56,761 nt of DNA, from positions 1 through 56,761 of the IMG/VR virus record IMGVR_UViG_3300050821_008147. The stretch is one strand, 5' to 3'. Made by a program: the position numbers and the translations under genes. Below, piece after piece: positions 32,066-40,053 of this stretch; the stretch's first letter is position 1, and each line of letters opens with the position of its first letter. This stretch comes from a virus. A model generated the notes under the pieces. It worked only from the letters and a program-made list of their open reading frames with translations, was not told the DNA's origin and did no database searches.

Positions 32066-33135
32066 ATCGACCGATGAGGGATTGGCAGCAGTGGTATCCG
32101 CATTACATAGACGCTTGGCAATCGGGCTCCGTCCAGGATCTTTCAGACGCTGGCTACCGCGCTTATCACAACCTGATTCAACGGCAATTCCAATCGGAAG
32201 ATGGGATGTTGCCGGGGGAGGACCGTGAACTGGCTCGGATTAGCCGGGCCCGCGATAAGTGGAGGTCGGTTCGAAAAGAGGTGCTGGCTCTGTTTGAAAA
32301 GCATGAGAGTGGACGGATTTACTCCCAGCGCCAATATGAGCAGTGGACAAAAACAAGTCACAAATATAAGCGGCAAGCGGAAGGCGCAAAGTCGACAAAT
32401 GACAAGCGTAAATCGGTCCCCGAGCGGTCACCGGGCGCTAACCGCACGACTAAGAAGCGGTTACCGGGGGAGATAGAGACTGACAATACAAGTACAAAGA
32501 CACAGCAGAAAGAACCACAAGGGGTGCCCGCGGATCCCGAGGCCATCCCGTCGCTCGTCAACGAAATCGTGCGTGCTCACCCGAAGAGTCGCCTTCGCAA
32601 GCTGCAGCCGCGGGAGGTCACTCAGGCGCAGGAGGTCGCGGTCCTTGGCGCGATGGCGGATGAGATCGGGCCCGCGGTCACGGACGTACAGGCGCTCGAG
32701 ATGATCCTCGATCGAACGGAGACGCTCGCCGAAAAGGTTCCGCGAACGCAGTGGCGCTTTTTCAAAGACGTGAGCGAGTTTTTCCGCAATCACGATTACC
32801 GCATAGAACCCGAAGAGTTTATGCGCACAAAGGAGGAATCGCATGGAAGAAACAAGCCTGGTATCGCTCCAGCAGATAGCCGCATCGTCGACGGCATTAG
32901 CGCGGCGCGAGCAGCGGCTAGACGAAGCGCAGATCGTGCAAGTGGGCGAGTTGATGGCGAACATGATCGCGGGGTATCCGCATCAGTCGCTGGGAATGGC
33001 CATGGAGGTGTACCAGATGGCGTTCGAGCAACTGACGCTAGAGTTCGGGATGGAGAACCTCGAGACGGCCCTGCGATCGTTCCTGACGCACCAGAAATTC
33101 TTTCCCCATCCCAGCGAAGTCCGCGAGGTGCTTGA
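32062..33135 (+). CDS. DUF1376-type replication protein with iterons in its gene
   Basis: This 357-residue ORF has a DUF1376 domain in about residues 8-80 (WYPHYIDAWQSGSVQDLSDAGYRAYHNLI, GMLPGEDRELARISR), typical of phage replication initiators. A polar linker (about 95-155) follows, then a helical domain (155-255). The linker DNA holds the 11-bp iteron array at 32414-32465. After residue ~255 the frame overlaps the next gene for about 290 bases and becomes Arg/Asp/Gly-rich, so the real protein may be shorter in effect or have a disordered tail. Confidence 0.75.
   Translation: MNRPMRDWQQWYPHYIDAWQSGSVQDLSDAGYRAYHNLIQRQFQSEDGMLPGEDRELARISRARDKWRSVRKEVLALFEKHESGRIYSQRQYEQWTKTSHKYKRQAEGAKSTNDKRKSVPERSPGANRTTKKRLPGEIETDNTSTKTQQKEPQGVPADPEAIPSLVNEIVRAHPKSRLRKLQPREVTQAQEVAVLGAMADEIGPAVTDVQALEMILDRTETLAEKVPRTQWRFFKDVSEFFRNHDYRIEPEEFMRTKEESHGRNKPGIAPADSRIVDGISAARAAARRSADRASGRVDGEHDRGVSASVAGNGHGGVPDGVRATDARVRDGEPRDGPAIVPDAPEILSPSQRSPRGA
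32414..32465 (+). repeat. 11-bp iteron array, candidate replication origin
   Basis: Five units begin at 32414, 32425, 32436, 32447 and 32458, each exactly 11 bases apart: CGGTCCCC, CGGTCACC, CGCTAACC, CGACTAAG, CGGTTACC. An A-rich stretch follows (about 32470-32525). The array lies inside the replication protein gene, as the lambda origin lies inside O. 11-base spacing is not a multiple of three, so it is not a protein repeat. Confidence 0.65.
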
Positions 33136-33343
33136 AGAGATGGCGGCCAAAGTGAAGGCGAAGGCGAAGGCGGATCTGCTGGCGAAGCTGCCAAAGATCG
33201 GGTGCGAGAAGTGCCAGGGCGAGGACGGGTTTGCGGCCGGCCTGGTGATGGTAAGCAAGCCGGGCCAGCCTCGGATGGTGGACGAGTGCGAATGCAAGCT
33301 GGCATGGAGACGCGCGAAGAAGGAACTGGAGGCGAAAGCGTGA
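32843..33343 (+). CDS. Helicase-loader-like protein
   Basis: This 166-residue protein starts after a strong AAGGAGGAA. Residues 30-100 (QVGELMANMIAGYPHQSL, FEQLTLEFG, ALRSFLTHQKFFPHPSEV) resemble phage replisome organiser/loader families, in which a KFFPxPSEV motif ends the domain. A basic helix (AKVKAKAKADLLAKLP) and a Cys motif (CEKCQG...CECKLAW) follow. It probably loads the host helicase at the origin together with the DUF1376 protein. Confidence 0.72.
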   Translation: MEETSLVSLQQIAASSTALARREQRLDEAQIVQVGELMANMIAGYPHQSLGMAMEVYQMAFEQLTLEFGMENLETALRSFLTHQKFFPHPSEVREVLEEMAAKVKAKAKADLLAKLPKIGCEKCQGEDGFAAGLVMVSKPGQPRMVDECECKLAWRRAKKELEAKA

Positions 33344-33762
33344 CCACTTCGGAGAAGGCGATCGCGGCATGTGCAGAATACTTCCACGCATGGGACACAT
33401 GCCAGAATCTGCGCGCTAAAGTGCGAGCGATGCGGTGCGAACTCAGGGACTCTGAAACGGTCGCATGTCACGCTGATGCAACCATGCTCGAGGATGACTG
33501 GTGCGCCCAATGCATCGAGGGCAAGAGGGTGATCGAAGAAGAACTAAAGCCAGCTAAGCGATTGGTGCTGTCAAAGCTCGGGATCCTTCGGCGATGCGGC
33601 AAAAGGATCGTAACGACAACCGAGTGCGAGAACTGCGAGAAGCGGGTTCGCGATGATCAGATCCGGATGACCGACGACGACGTCCCGCTGTGCCCCAAAT
33701 GCTATGAGGCATGCGCTAACGACACCGACTGCGACCAAGAGGAGGTAAAGGCCAATGGGTGA
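33340..33762 (+). CDS. Zinc-ribbon hypothetical protein
   Basis: This 140-residue protein starts at a GTG that overlaps the previous stop. It has CAQC (about residue 55) and CENCEKR...CPKCYEAC (about 100-125), giving two CxxC knuckles and a typical zinc ribbon. The rest is helical and acidic. No family recognised; perhaps a replication or transcription accessory. Confidence 0.65.
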   Translation: MTTSEKAIAACAEYFHAWDTCQNLRAKVRAMRCELRDSETVACHADATMLEDDWCAQCIEGKRVIEEELKPAKRLVLSKLGILRRCGKRIVTTTECENCEKRVRDDQIRMTDDDVPLCPKCYEACANDTDCDQEEVKANG

Positions 33763-34567
33763 AGAGACAGGCATCTCCTGGACCAATGCGACCTGGAACC
33801 CTTGGCACGGCTGCGCGAAGGTTTCGCCCGGGTGCAAAAACTGTTACATGTTCCGCGAGAAGAAGTACTACGGCCAGGATCCGACGAAGGTCGTGCGCTC
33901 AAAGACTAAGTTCAAGGATCCGCTGAAGTGGGTCGCAACCGGCAAGGCGCCGAAGTATTGCTTCACGTGCTCATGGTCGGATTTCTTCATCGAGCAAGCT
34001 GATCCGTGGAGAGCGGACGCCTGGGAGATCATCAGGAAGACGCCCGAGATCACATACCAAATACTCACTAAACGGCCGGAGAGAATCTTCGATTGTCTGC
34101 CGAAAGATTGGCATTTGGGATACTCAAACGTTTGGCTCGGCGTCTCCTGCGAAAACCGCGAAGCCAAGCGGCGCCTTGATGCCTTGCGGGACATCCCCGC
34201 TGCCCTACGTTTCGTGTCGCTCGAGCCCCTATTAGAAGATTTGGGCCTGATCGACCTTTCCTTCATCGATTGGGTTATCGTCGGCGGCGAGAGCGGGCCC
34301 GGAGCCCGGCCTATGCATCCCGGCTGGGCCCGTTCATTGCGCGACCAATGCCAAGCGGCCAACGTCCCGTTCTTCTTTAAACAGAATGGCGAATACGTCT
34401 CCGTGAGCGAGGTCGAAGGCGCTGGTCCGCACCATCACTTTCCTGACGGCGCGACCGTGAGGCGGATCGGCACCAAGAACACAGGCGCAACCCTCGACGG
34501 GCGCGAGTGGCACGAGTTCCCAAAAGTGTGTGTAGTCCAATCCAGCAGAACGGAGGATCGATCTTGA
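33755..34567 (+). CDS. DUF5131 family (phage Gp37/Gp68-like) protein
   Basis: This 270-residue protein has the family signature NATWNPWHGCAKVSPGCKNCYM, with C20, C27 and C30 (CX6CX2C), then KDPLKW, FTCSWSDFF and SNVWLGVSCENREAKRRLDALRDIPA, and IVGGESGPGARPMHPGW. The Cys layout suggests a bound iron-sulfur cluster and a relation to radical SAM enzymes, but the reaction is unknown. The gene starts after a GGAGG site. Confidence 0.88.
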   Translation: MGEETGISWTNATWNPWHGCAKVSPGCKNCYMFREKKYYGQDPTKVVRSKTKFKDPLKWVATGKAPKYCFTCSWSDFFIEQADPWRADAWEIIRKTPEITYQILTKRPERIFDCLPKDWHLGYSNVWLGVSCENREAKRRLDALRDIPAALRFVSLEPLLEDLGLIDLSFIDWVIVGGESGPGARPMHPGWARSLRDQCQAANVPFFFKQNGEYVSVSEVEGAGPHHHFPDGATVRRIGTKNTGATLDGREWHEFPKVCVVQSSRTEDRS

Positions 34568-34609
34568 TCCACGGTGCCTCCCCCGCATCGTGACTAGGTC
34601 GCGAGACTT

Positions 34610-34777
34610 ATGACAGAGCCATTAGTTACGCCAGCCGCGAGACAGCTTGCATCCGAAGCCCTCGTCCGCGACCTAGCGCGATGGCTGAAGGCAATTAGGA
34701 ATGCGAAGAATTTACACGAGGCCGAGTTACATGCCGAGCAGGCCCTATCCCGCATCCCCAAGGAGTTACTGCCGTGA
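34610..34777 (+). CDS. Small helical protein
   Basis: 55 residues from the ATG at 34610, mostly one amphipathic helix pair (LASEALVRDLARWLKAIRNAKNLHEAELHAEQAL). The stop overlaps the next GTG. Unrecognised, but placed within tight gene spacing. Confidence 0.5.
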   Translation: MTEPLVTPAARQLASEALVRDLARWLKAIRNAKNLHEAELHAEQALSRIPKELLP

Positions 34778-34926
34778 CCGCACGCCAGACCATGACCGAA
34801 GCACTGAAGGACGCCAGGGCGAAGGCGATCTACCACACGGATTACGCGGCGCTCACGGCGGCCCAGAGGCAGCACGTCGACGAACTTATGGCGCGGTCGA
34901 CTAAGTATGCGAAGGCGGGTAAATGA
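34774..34926 (+). CDS. Small helical protein
   Basis: 50 residues from a GTG overlapping the previous stop, ending in an ATGA-type overlap with the HNH gene. Helical and basic (ALKDARAKAIYHTDYAAL, HVDELMARSTKYAKAGK). Unrecognised. Confidence 0.5.
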   Translation: MTARQTMTEALKDARAKAIYHTDYAALTAAQRQHVDELMARSTKYAKAGK

Positions 34927-35258
34927 ATAAGCTGGCCAACGAAATCCGCATGATACTGGTCGTCAAACTCGCCAGCAGACCACCGAAGCCGAGCAGCTAC
35001 AAAAAGCTTGGTTCTCGGCATGAGCACCGCATCGTCGCGGAGAAACACCTGGGTCGACAACTTGCCCGCGGTGAGATAGTTCACCATTGCGACGACAACA
35101 AGCAGCACAACGTCGACCGAAATCTGGCTGTCATCACCCAGAATCGGCACGCCAGCATCCACTTCACGGGCACAAAGCAGACGCCAGAGCATGTTGCGAA
35201 ACGCATGGCATCCAAGGCCGCAACGATAGCGGAACGAAAGAGCGCAGCCAATGCTTAG
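34923..35258 (+). CDS. HNH endonuclease (HNH_3 type)
   Basis: This 111-residue protein has HEHRIVAEKHLGRQLARGEIVHHCDDNKQHNVDRNL, the HNH_3 active site, with the catalytic HH pair, the Asn in NL and H in HASIHF. A conserved basic N-terminus (SYKKLGSRHEH) precedes it. This family often includes homing endonucleases, and freestanding copies such as this one are common in phages. Confidence 0.88.
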   Translation: MNKLANEIRMILVVKLASRPPKPSSYKKLGSRHEHRIVAEKHLGRQLARGEIVHHCDDNKQHNVDRNLAVITQNRHASIHFTGTKQTPEHVAKRMASKAATIAERKSAANA

Positions 35259-36933
35259 GATTTCACAGACGCTAGACTTGCCGATCGAAGTCGTGACAAT
35301 GACGCAGGCCGTGCTCGCGCGCAAGCGATCTGGTAAGAGTTACGCCGCGCAGAAGCTCGCGGAACAGATGTTGACCGCCGGCCAGCAGATCGTCGCCATC
35401 GATCCCACTTCCGCCTGGTGGGGATTGCGATCCTCTGCCGATGGCAACGGCCCCGGATACCCTATCGTGGTCATGGGCGGCGACCATGCCGATGCGCCGC
35501 TGGACCATCGTTCAGGAGAAATGCTCGCGCGAGCCGTCGTCGAACACGGCTTCTCTGTGATCTTCGACGTCGGAAACATGGAGATGGAGGAGCAGGTTAT
35601 GCACGTCTTCATGGACGAGGCTCATAACTGGGCCCCACAGAACCCTATAACGCGCCCAGAGAAGCATGCCCTGAGCGCAGTCACAAAGATGGTGCTGCAG
35701 GGAGGCATCCGCGGCATCGGCTTCACCATGATCTCTCAGCGGTCGGCGCTCTTGAACAAGAACATCCTGAGCCAGGTGGATCTTCTGATGGTCCTCCGCA
35801 TGTCGCACCCGCTCGATATCGCGACGGTCACCGAGTGGGTGAAGAGCGAGGTTGGCGCAGACTTCGCGACTGAGGTAAAGGCCGGGCTTCCATCGCTCCC
35901 TATCGGAACGGCATATTTCTGCTCTGCCCCGCTGGGGTTGGGCCAGCGCATCGTAATAGCGCCAAAGGAAACCTTCAATAGTGGGGCAACCCCGAAGCCG
36001 GGAGAGCGGAAGGAAAAGCCAAAGGTCTTGGCGCCAATTGATATCGCCAAGCTGGGCGAACAAATCGCGGCAACGATCAAAGAGGACGAGGCCAATTCGC
36101 CAGAGGCATTGCGTCGGCGGATTGCGGAACTCGAACGGGCCCCGAAAGGTAACAGCGAAAGGGAAGCCATGCTGGTTGAGCAGATTCAGAAGATGGAAGA
36201 GGAACTGAGGGAACTGCGCGGTCGCGAGGCGAATATCCAGCAGGCGAAGGAGACCGTTTCCGCGTTGCAGAAAGCGCTCGCAACTGCCTCCGAGGTTGTG
36301 GGGGACCTGGCCGCGCTACTGTATTTCCCTCCGAGTGAGGAGCAGCATACGCCCCGCAATTTAGTGGACGATAACCATCCACTTGTGCGCGGACTGGTCC
36401 AGCCTAACAACGGCACCCATTCGAACAACGTCACGACTGCCGATCTAAGTGCGCCACAAGCCCGCATCCTCGAGGCTCTCGCTCGCTGCCTCAGCATCAA
36501 ACGCGCACGGGTCACCAAGCCATGGGTTGCATTCCTGGCAGGGGCCAGTCCTAAATCGAGCGCGTTCACAAATAACCTCGGCGCGCTCCGAAGCAAAGGC
36601 TTCATTGATTACGAAAACGGCTTAGTCTATCTCACCGAGAATGGCCGCAAGTCAGTCCACGTTTCCAATCCGATGAGCGAGCGCGAACTGCACGATCGGA
36701 TCGTAGACATGCTTCCAGCGCCACAAGGGCGAATTCTTAACCTATTGCTCAATCGCCGCGGCAAGAGCATAGAACGTCCGAAGCTGGCAGAGCTCGCGAA
36801 TGCAAGTCCGACCTCGAGCGCATACACAAACAACCTGGGCGCCATGCGGTCACTGGGCCTGATCGAATACGGGTCCGGAAGCACTAGCCGCGAAGAGCGA
36901 TCTATTTCTGTAAGGAGGAACGATGGGACTTAG
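35251..36933 (+). CDS. HerA-like P-loop ATPase with duplicated winged-helix domain
   Basis: This 560-residue protein has a P-loop at 23-31 (ARKRSGKSY), IVAIDPTSAWWGLRSS, and Walker B MHVFMDEA (117-124), then QGGIRGIGFTMISQR and VLRMSHPLDIATVTEW, the HerA/DUF87 type core of related phage ATPases. The segment between the strand FSVIFDVGN and the Walker B strand is about 20 residues shorter than I expect. After a coiled coil (280-345), two copies of a winged-helix unit (about 405-470 and 490-550) repeat TNNLGA-R-LG-I. Probably DNA-binding. Confidence 0.82.
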   Translation: MLRISQTLDLPIEVVTMTQAVLARKRSGKSYAAQKLAEQMLTAGQQIVAIDPTSAWWGLRSSADGNGPGYPIVVMGGDHADAPLDHRSGEMLARAVVEHGFSVIFDVGNMEMEEQVMHVFMDEAHNWAPQNPITRPEKHALSAVTKMVLQGGIRGIGFTMISQRSALLNKNILSQVDLLMVLRMSHPLDIATVTEWVKSEVGADFATEVKAGLPSLPIGTAYFCSAPLGLGQRIVIAPKETFNSGATPKPGERKEKPKVLAPIDIAKLGEQIAATIKEDEANSPEALRRRIAELERAPKGNSEREAMLVEQIQKMEEELRELRGREANIQQAKETVSALQKALATASEVVGDLAALLYFPPSEEQHTPRNLVDDNHPLVRGLVQPNNGTHSNNVTTADLSAPQARILEALARCLSIKRARVTKPWVAFLAGASPKSSAFTNNLGALRSKGFIDYENGLVYLTENGRKSVHVSNPMSERELHDRIVDMLPAPQGRILNLLLNRRGKSIERPKLAELANASPTSSAYTNNLGAMRSLGLIEYGSGSTSREERSISVRRNDGT

Positions 36934-37090
36934 ATATCAAATCACGATTTCCGATCAAGCCCAGGTGATCCTAGAGTCCATGCTTTCGGCTGGAATTTAT
37001 GGCGCGAGCATACCGGAGATAATGAAGCGCCTGATTGATCGGTCGCTTGTGGAATTAATAGAGCCGCAAACCCGGAAGCCAAAGCCATGA
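36923..37090 (+). CDS. Small ribbon-helix-helix-like protein
   Basis: 55 residues from an ATG after AAGGAGGAA. The sequence (LRYQITISDQAQVILESM, ASIPEIMKRLIDRSLVELI) has the strand plus two-helix layout of ribbon-helix-helix regulators. It may be an autoregulator or early repressor. The stop is overlapped by the next gene. Confidence 0.62.
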   Translation: MGLRYQITISDQAQVILESMLSAGIYGASIPEIMKRLIDRSLVELIEPQTRKPKP

Positions 37091-37596
37091 TCGAACCCAA
37101 GCAAGTTCGCGAGCGAGCACAAAAGCTGTACTCGGACATCAAGCGGCGCAGTCAACCAAAGCTATGGAAGGCGGGACGTATGGCTGGTCGTGTGCGGTGG
37201 CCGGGCGTGGACGTGCCTTATACCAGTGACGAATTCGCGACGTGGTTGTTGACGGAGGTGGGTTGCAACGCATTCCTATGCCCGTATTGTTCCGCGCCCC
37301 TGGACGTGCTCTCGATGACGCTCGATCACGATTTCCCGCTCGCATGCGGAGGGTCGAACGAGACCAGGAATCTGGTGCCGTGCTGTCGCGACTGCAATGA
37401 ATTGAAGGGCAAAATGACCGGGAAAGAGTACATGCTTTTCCGTGATCTCATGCGCAAATTATCGCCGGCTGCGGAAGGTGACGTGCTCCAGCGGCTACGC
37501 TTTGGCTTGAACGGAATGCGGGCTTCGCAACGATCGCATGCTGAGAAGAAACGCAAACTTCAACCTTCGCTTGTGACGAGCGACGAACCGTTCTAA
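37087..37596 (+). CDS. HNH endonuclease
   Basis: This 169-residue protein has CPYC, then MTLDHDFPLACGGSNETRNLVPCCRDCNELKGKMT, the full HNH site: DH, N and a C-x2-C knuckle. A helical N-terminal domain (about 1-65) and a basic C-terminal tail (SHAEKKRKLQPS) flank it. Third HNH protein of the window. Its role could be in DNA processing, packaging or homing. Confidence 0.86.
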   Translation: MIEPKQVRERAQKLYSDIKRRSQPKLWKAGRMAGRVRWPGVDVPYTSDEFATWLLTEVGCNAFLCPYCSAPLDVLSMTLDHDFPLACGGSNETRNLVPCCRDCNELKGKMTGKEYMLFRDLMRKLSPAAEGDVLQRLRFGLNGMRASQRSHAEKKRKLQPSLVTSDEPF

Positions 37597-37598
37597 AG

Positions 37599-37676
37599 TT
37601 TGCAGCGGTTCACGGCCCATAGCTGAATCGAGTCCGGACTCTGATCAGTCAGCTTTTGCTTCCAGACCGCTGCAAA
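37599..37676. repeat. Nested palindromic intergenic element
   Basis: Between two genes lies an outer 11-bp inverted repeat (TTTGCAGCGGT at 37599-37609, ACCGCTGCAAA at 37666-37676), a middle one (AGCTGA at 37621-37626, TCAGCT at 37649-37654) and an inner perfect 12-bp palindrome GAGTCCGGACTC (37630-37641) followed by CTGATCAG (37641-37648). No T tract follows, so a simple terminator is unlikely. It may be a structured RNA or a cruciform DNA site. Confidence 0.6.
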
Positions 37677-37700
37677 GTTTAGAAAAAGGAGAGAGCCTTA

Positions 37701-38150
37701 ATGGAAGCAGCGCAGAATCATCTCGAAACGTGGGCAGTAGTTGAACTGATGGGCCACCAGAAAGAGGTTGGCTTTGTCACCACGCAATATTACGGAACGG
37801 CATGCATGTTCAAGATCGACGTGCCGGATCTGCCAGAGCGTGAACATACGCTCGAAAGGTCTAGATGGGTAGGTGATGTGCTCGCGCCACCGGGAACGAC
37901 GATTCGCCTGGGATCACAACCGGGTCGCACGCGCCTGGTCGGCGTCTCATCCGTGTACGCGATGAACCCCTGCGATCGCGCGACCGCCATCGCGTTGCTG
38001 GAAGAGAAGCAGGACGAGGTCATCAAGATCGTATCGCTGGCGGGATGCAAACAGTTACCGCTAAGTTCGGTGCTGCCTGGAGAGCCTGAAGACGGTGACA
38101 TCGACGACGACGAAGGCGAAGACGATTTCGAGGACGACGGCCCCGCTTAA
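37701..38150 (+). CDS. Hypothetical protein with acidic tail
   Basis: This 149-residue protein starts after AAGGAGAG. The N-terminus (ETWAVVELMGHQKEVGFVTTQYYG) resembles a small family seen in other phages near early or late-early genes. The last 20 residues are almost all Asp, Glu and Gly. Function unknown. Annotations of relatives as acetyltransferases have no visible support here. Confidence 0.65.
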   Translation: MEAAQNHLETWAVVELMGHQKEVGFVTTQYYGTACMFKIDVPDLPEREHTLERSRWVGDVLAPPGTTIRLGSQPGRTRLVGVSSVYAMNPCDRATAIALLEEKQDEVIKIVSLAGCKQLPLSSVLPGEPEDGDIDDDEGEDDFEDDGPA

Positions 38151-38188
38151 CTAAACAACGCATCACTTACCCCGAAAGGAATGCCAAC

Positions 38189-38791
38189 ATGACCTCAGCC
38201 GAATTGGCCAAGTTATTTTTCCCTAATACGCGCAAGGAGATCCTTGTGCAAGGTATCAGCCTGCTCCAATCTGCAGAAGGCGAGAAGCGCGTAAGGCTAG
38301 AACTCGTGATGCCATTTGGTGATGGCAAAGTCATCGGAATGCCGTCCTATATTGGCGATGTCTATGATCACATCGCGAAGGCCGAAACCGTCGAACGGTT
38401 TTCCAAGCTCGACCTGGATTTCGAAGCGATGAGCCTCTTCATCTATTCGACTGAGGATCATGATAAGACGGCGCAGATCCTCTACAACGCGCATATGACC
38501 GGCTTCACGATGACGCGAGAGAAGCAGAAAGAGGGAGCGGAGGAGCTTTCGGAAGTGTTCCTAAAGTTCGTCGTCCTGGCGCCGTCGAACCCAAAGCTGT
38601 GGTCATGGCTGTACCCGTATCACCGCGGGACCATGTTCGTTCGCTTCGAGCCAACGCAATCGGATGTGGACGATATCCAGGCCGCGAAACCGGACACGCA
38701 GATGAAGCTGGGCGATGACGGTTACGAGGCCGCGCGCAAGGATGAGACCAGCAAAGAAAGGGATGCGGAGTTTGCAGGGAAGGCGAACTAA
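38189..38791 (+). CDS. Hypothetical protein
   Basis: This 200-residue protein starts after AAAGGAA. It has alternating strands and helices (LVMPFGDGKVIGMPSYIGDVYDHI), a middle region with HDKTAQILYNAHMTGFTM and a charged C-terminus rich in Lys and Asp. Not recognised. The genes on both sides (acidic-tail protein and radical SAM protein) suggest a common late-early set. Confidence 0.6.
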   Translation: MTSAELAKLFFPNTRKEILVQGISLLQSAEGEKRVRLELVMPFGDGKVIGMPSYIGDVYDHIAKAETVERFSKLDLDFEAMSLFIYSTEDHDKTAQILYNAHMTGFTMTREKQKEGAEELSEVFLKFVVLAPSNPKLWSWLYPYHRGTMFVRFEPTQSDVDDIQAAKPDTQMKLGDDGYEAARKDETSKERDAEFAGKAN

Positions 38792-38793
38792 AG

Positions 38794-39642
38794 ATGGGCC
38801 TCGTTCAGCTAGATCGAGGTGGACCGGTCATCCGGGTATTCCCGGCACGCACAAAGTGGACGCCAGATGACGAATGGGCGTTCGTTGGCGAGCCGGGATT
38901 CTTCCGGCCAGGCGATCGCACGACGCCGGTCATGGTGTCATGCACGTTCACTTGGCTGCGGAAGCGCGCAGAGCAAATCGCTGACAGCTGGCGGATGTTC
39001 TATGACAACGTTCAGATAGGCGGTCCCGCGTATGACGACCCGGGCGGAGAGTTCGTGCCAGGCAGATTCCTAAAGCTCGGCTGTACGATCACGACCCGTG
39101 GTTGCCCCAAAAAGTGCGGATGGTGCAAAGTGCCATTCGCGGAGGGGGAGTTAAGGGAAATAGCCATCAAGCCTGGATGGATCGTTCAGGACAATAACTT
39201 GCTTGCATGCACCGAGCACCGCCTTACGGCAGTGTTCGACATGCTTCGCGCGCAGGGGCGGAATATATATTTCAATGGCGGCCTCGATAAACACTTTCTT
39301 AAGCCATTGCACCGCGGACTATTCGACTCGATTCCAATTGGTGAACTATGGTTCGCATGCGACAGAACCATGGACCTTCCCCATCTGGAGCGGGCGGCAA
39401 AGATCCTTGACGGAATCCCCATCCGCAAACTGCGCTGTTACACCATGATTGGCTACGATGACGAGACGGCAGAACAGGCAGAACAGAGAATCAAGGACGT
39501 GCTCGATCTAGGGTTCGCTCCATTCACGCAACTTTACCAGCCGCCCACTGCGATGATGCCCACAAAGATATATACCGCTGAATGGAAGGCGATCATGCGC
39601 AAGTGGTGTCGTCCGGCCGCCTACCTAAAGGGCATTAAATAA
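38794..39642 (+). CDS. Radical SAM protein
   Basis: This 282-residue protein has the radical SAM cluster motif TRGCPKKCGWC (C104, C108, C111), which binds a [4Fe-4S] cluster to cleave SAM. It is followed by a strand with GWIVQDNNLLAC and FNGGLDKHF, and MIGYDDETAEQAEQR. The substrate is unknown. Radical SAM genes of this size occur in scattered phages. It shares a base with the next gene. Confidence 0.85.
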   Translation: MGLVQLDRGGPVIRVFPARTKWTPDDEWAFVGEPGFFRPGDRTTPVMVSCTFTWLRKRAEQIADSWRMFYDNVQIGGPAYDDPGGEFVPGRFLKLGCTITTRGCPKKCGWCKVPFAEGELREIAIKPGWIVQDNNLLACTEHRLTAVFDMLRAQGRNIYFNGGLDKHFLKPLHRGLFDSIPIGELWFACDRTMDLPHLERAAKILDGIPIRKLRCYTMIGYDDETAEQAEQRIKDVLDLGFAPFTQLYQPPTAMMPTKIYTAEWKAIMRKWCRPAAYLKGIK

Positions 39643-40037
39643 TGGCGGACATAATAAAAACGTGGCCCGCGTTTATGGACGCTAAGAAGGTCGCGCAAAT
39701 CTTCGCTCCAAAGGGATGCTTTGCCCGCTACTATTTCACGCTCGGCCGCGGAAAGCCTAAGCAGCCAATCACGCGGATCTGGTTCACCTGGCGCGGCCGG
39801 ATCCTGGGAAGCTTCGCGATCGACGTCGTCGTCTGCAATGACGGTTCGTTACCGCGGCTGAGCAGAATCGACGGCGAGCCGAGTGAGTGGCAGATTCGGA
39901 AGGATGCGTGGGTCGCAGTCTGCGCGCCCGGATGTGAACGCCTGAAAGAGCGCGTCTTCATGAGCGGCTTCCGCGGTTGGCACTATTTCGATCTGGAGAC
40001 GTACCGGTCAAATCCGGAATCCAGGATAAGAGTTTAA
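39642..40037 (+). CDS. Hypothetical protein, radical SAM partner
   Basis: This 131-residue protein starts at the last base of the radical SAM gene. It has RIWFTWRGRILGSFAIDVVVCNDGSLPRLS, a beta-rich fold with some likeness to ASCH-type RNA-binding domains, and a WQIRKDAWVAVC helix. Likely made together with the radical SAM enzyme. Function unknown. Confidence 0.6.
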   Translation: MADIIKTWPAFMDAKKVAQIFAPKGCFARYYFTLGRGKPKQPITRIWFTWRGRILGSFAIDVVVCNDGSLPRLSRIDGEPSEWQIRKDAWVAVCAPGCERLKERVFMSGFRGWHYFDLETYRSNPESRIRV

Positions 40038-40053
40038 GGAAAAGAGGCAGAAA

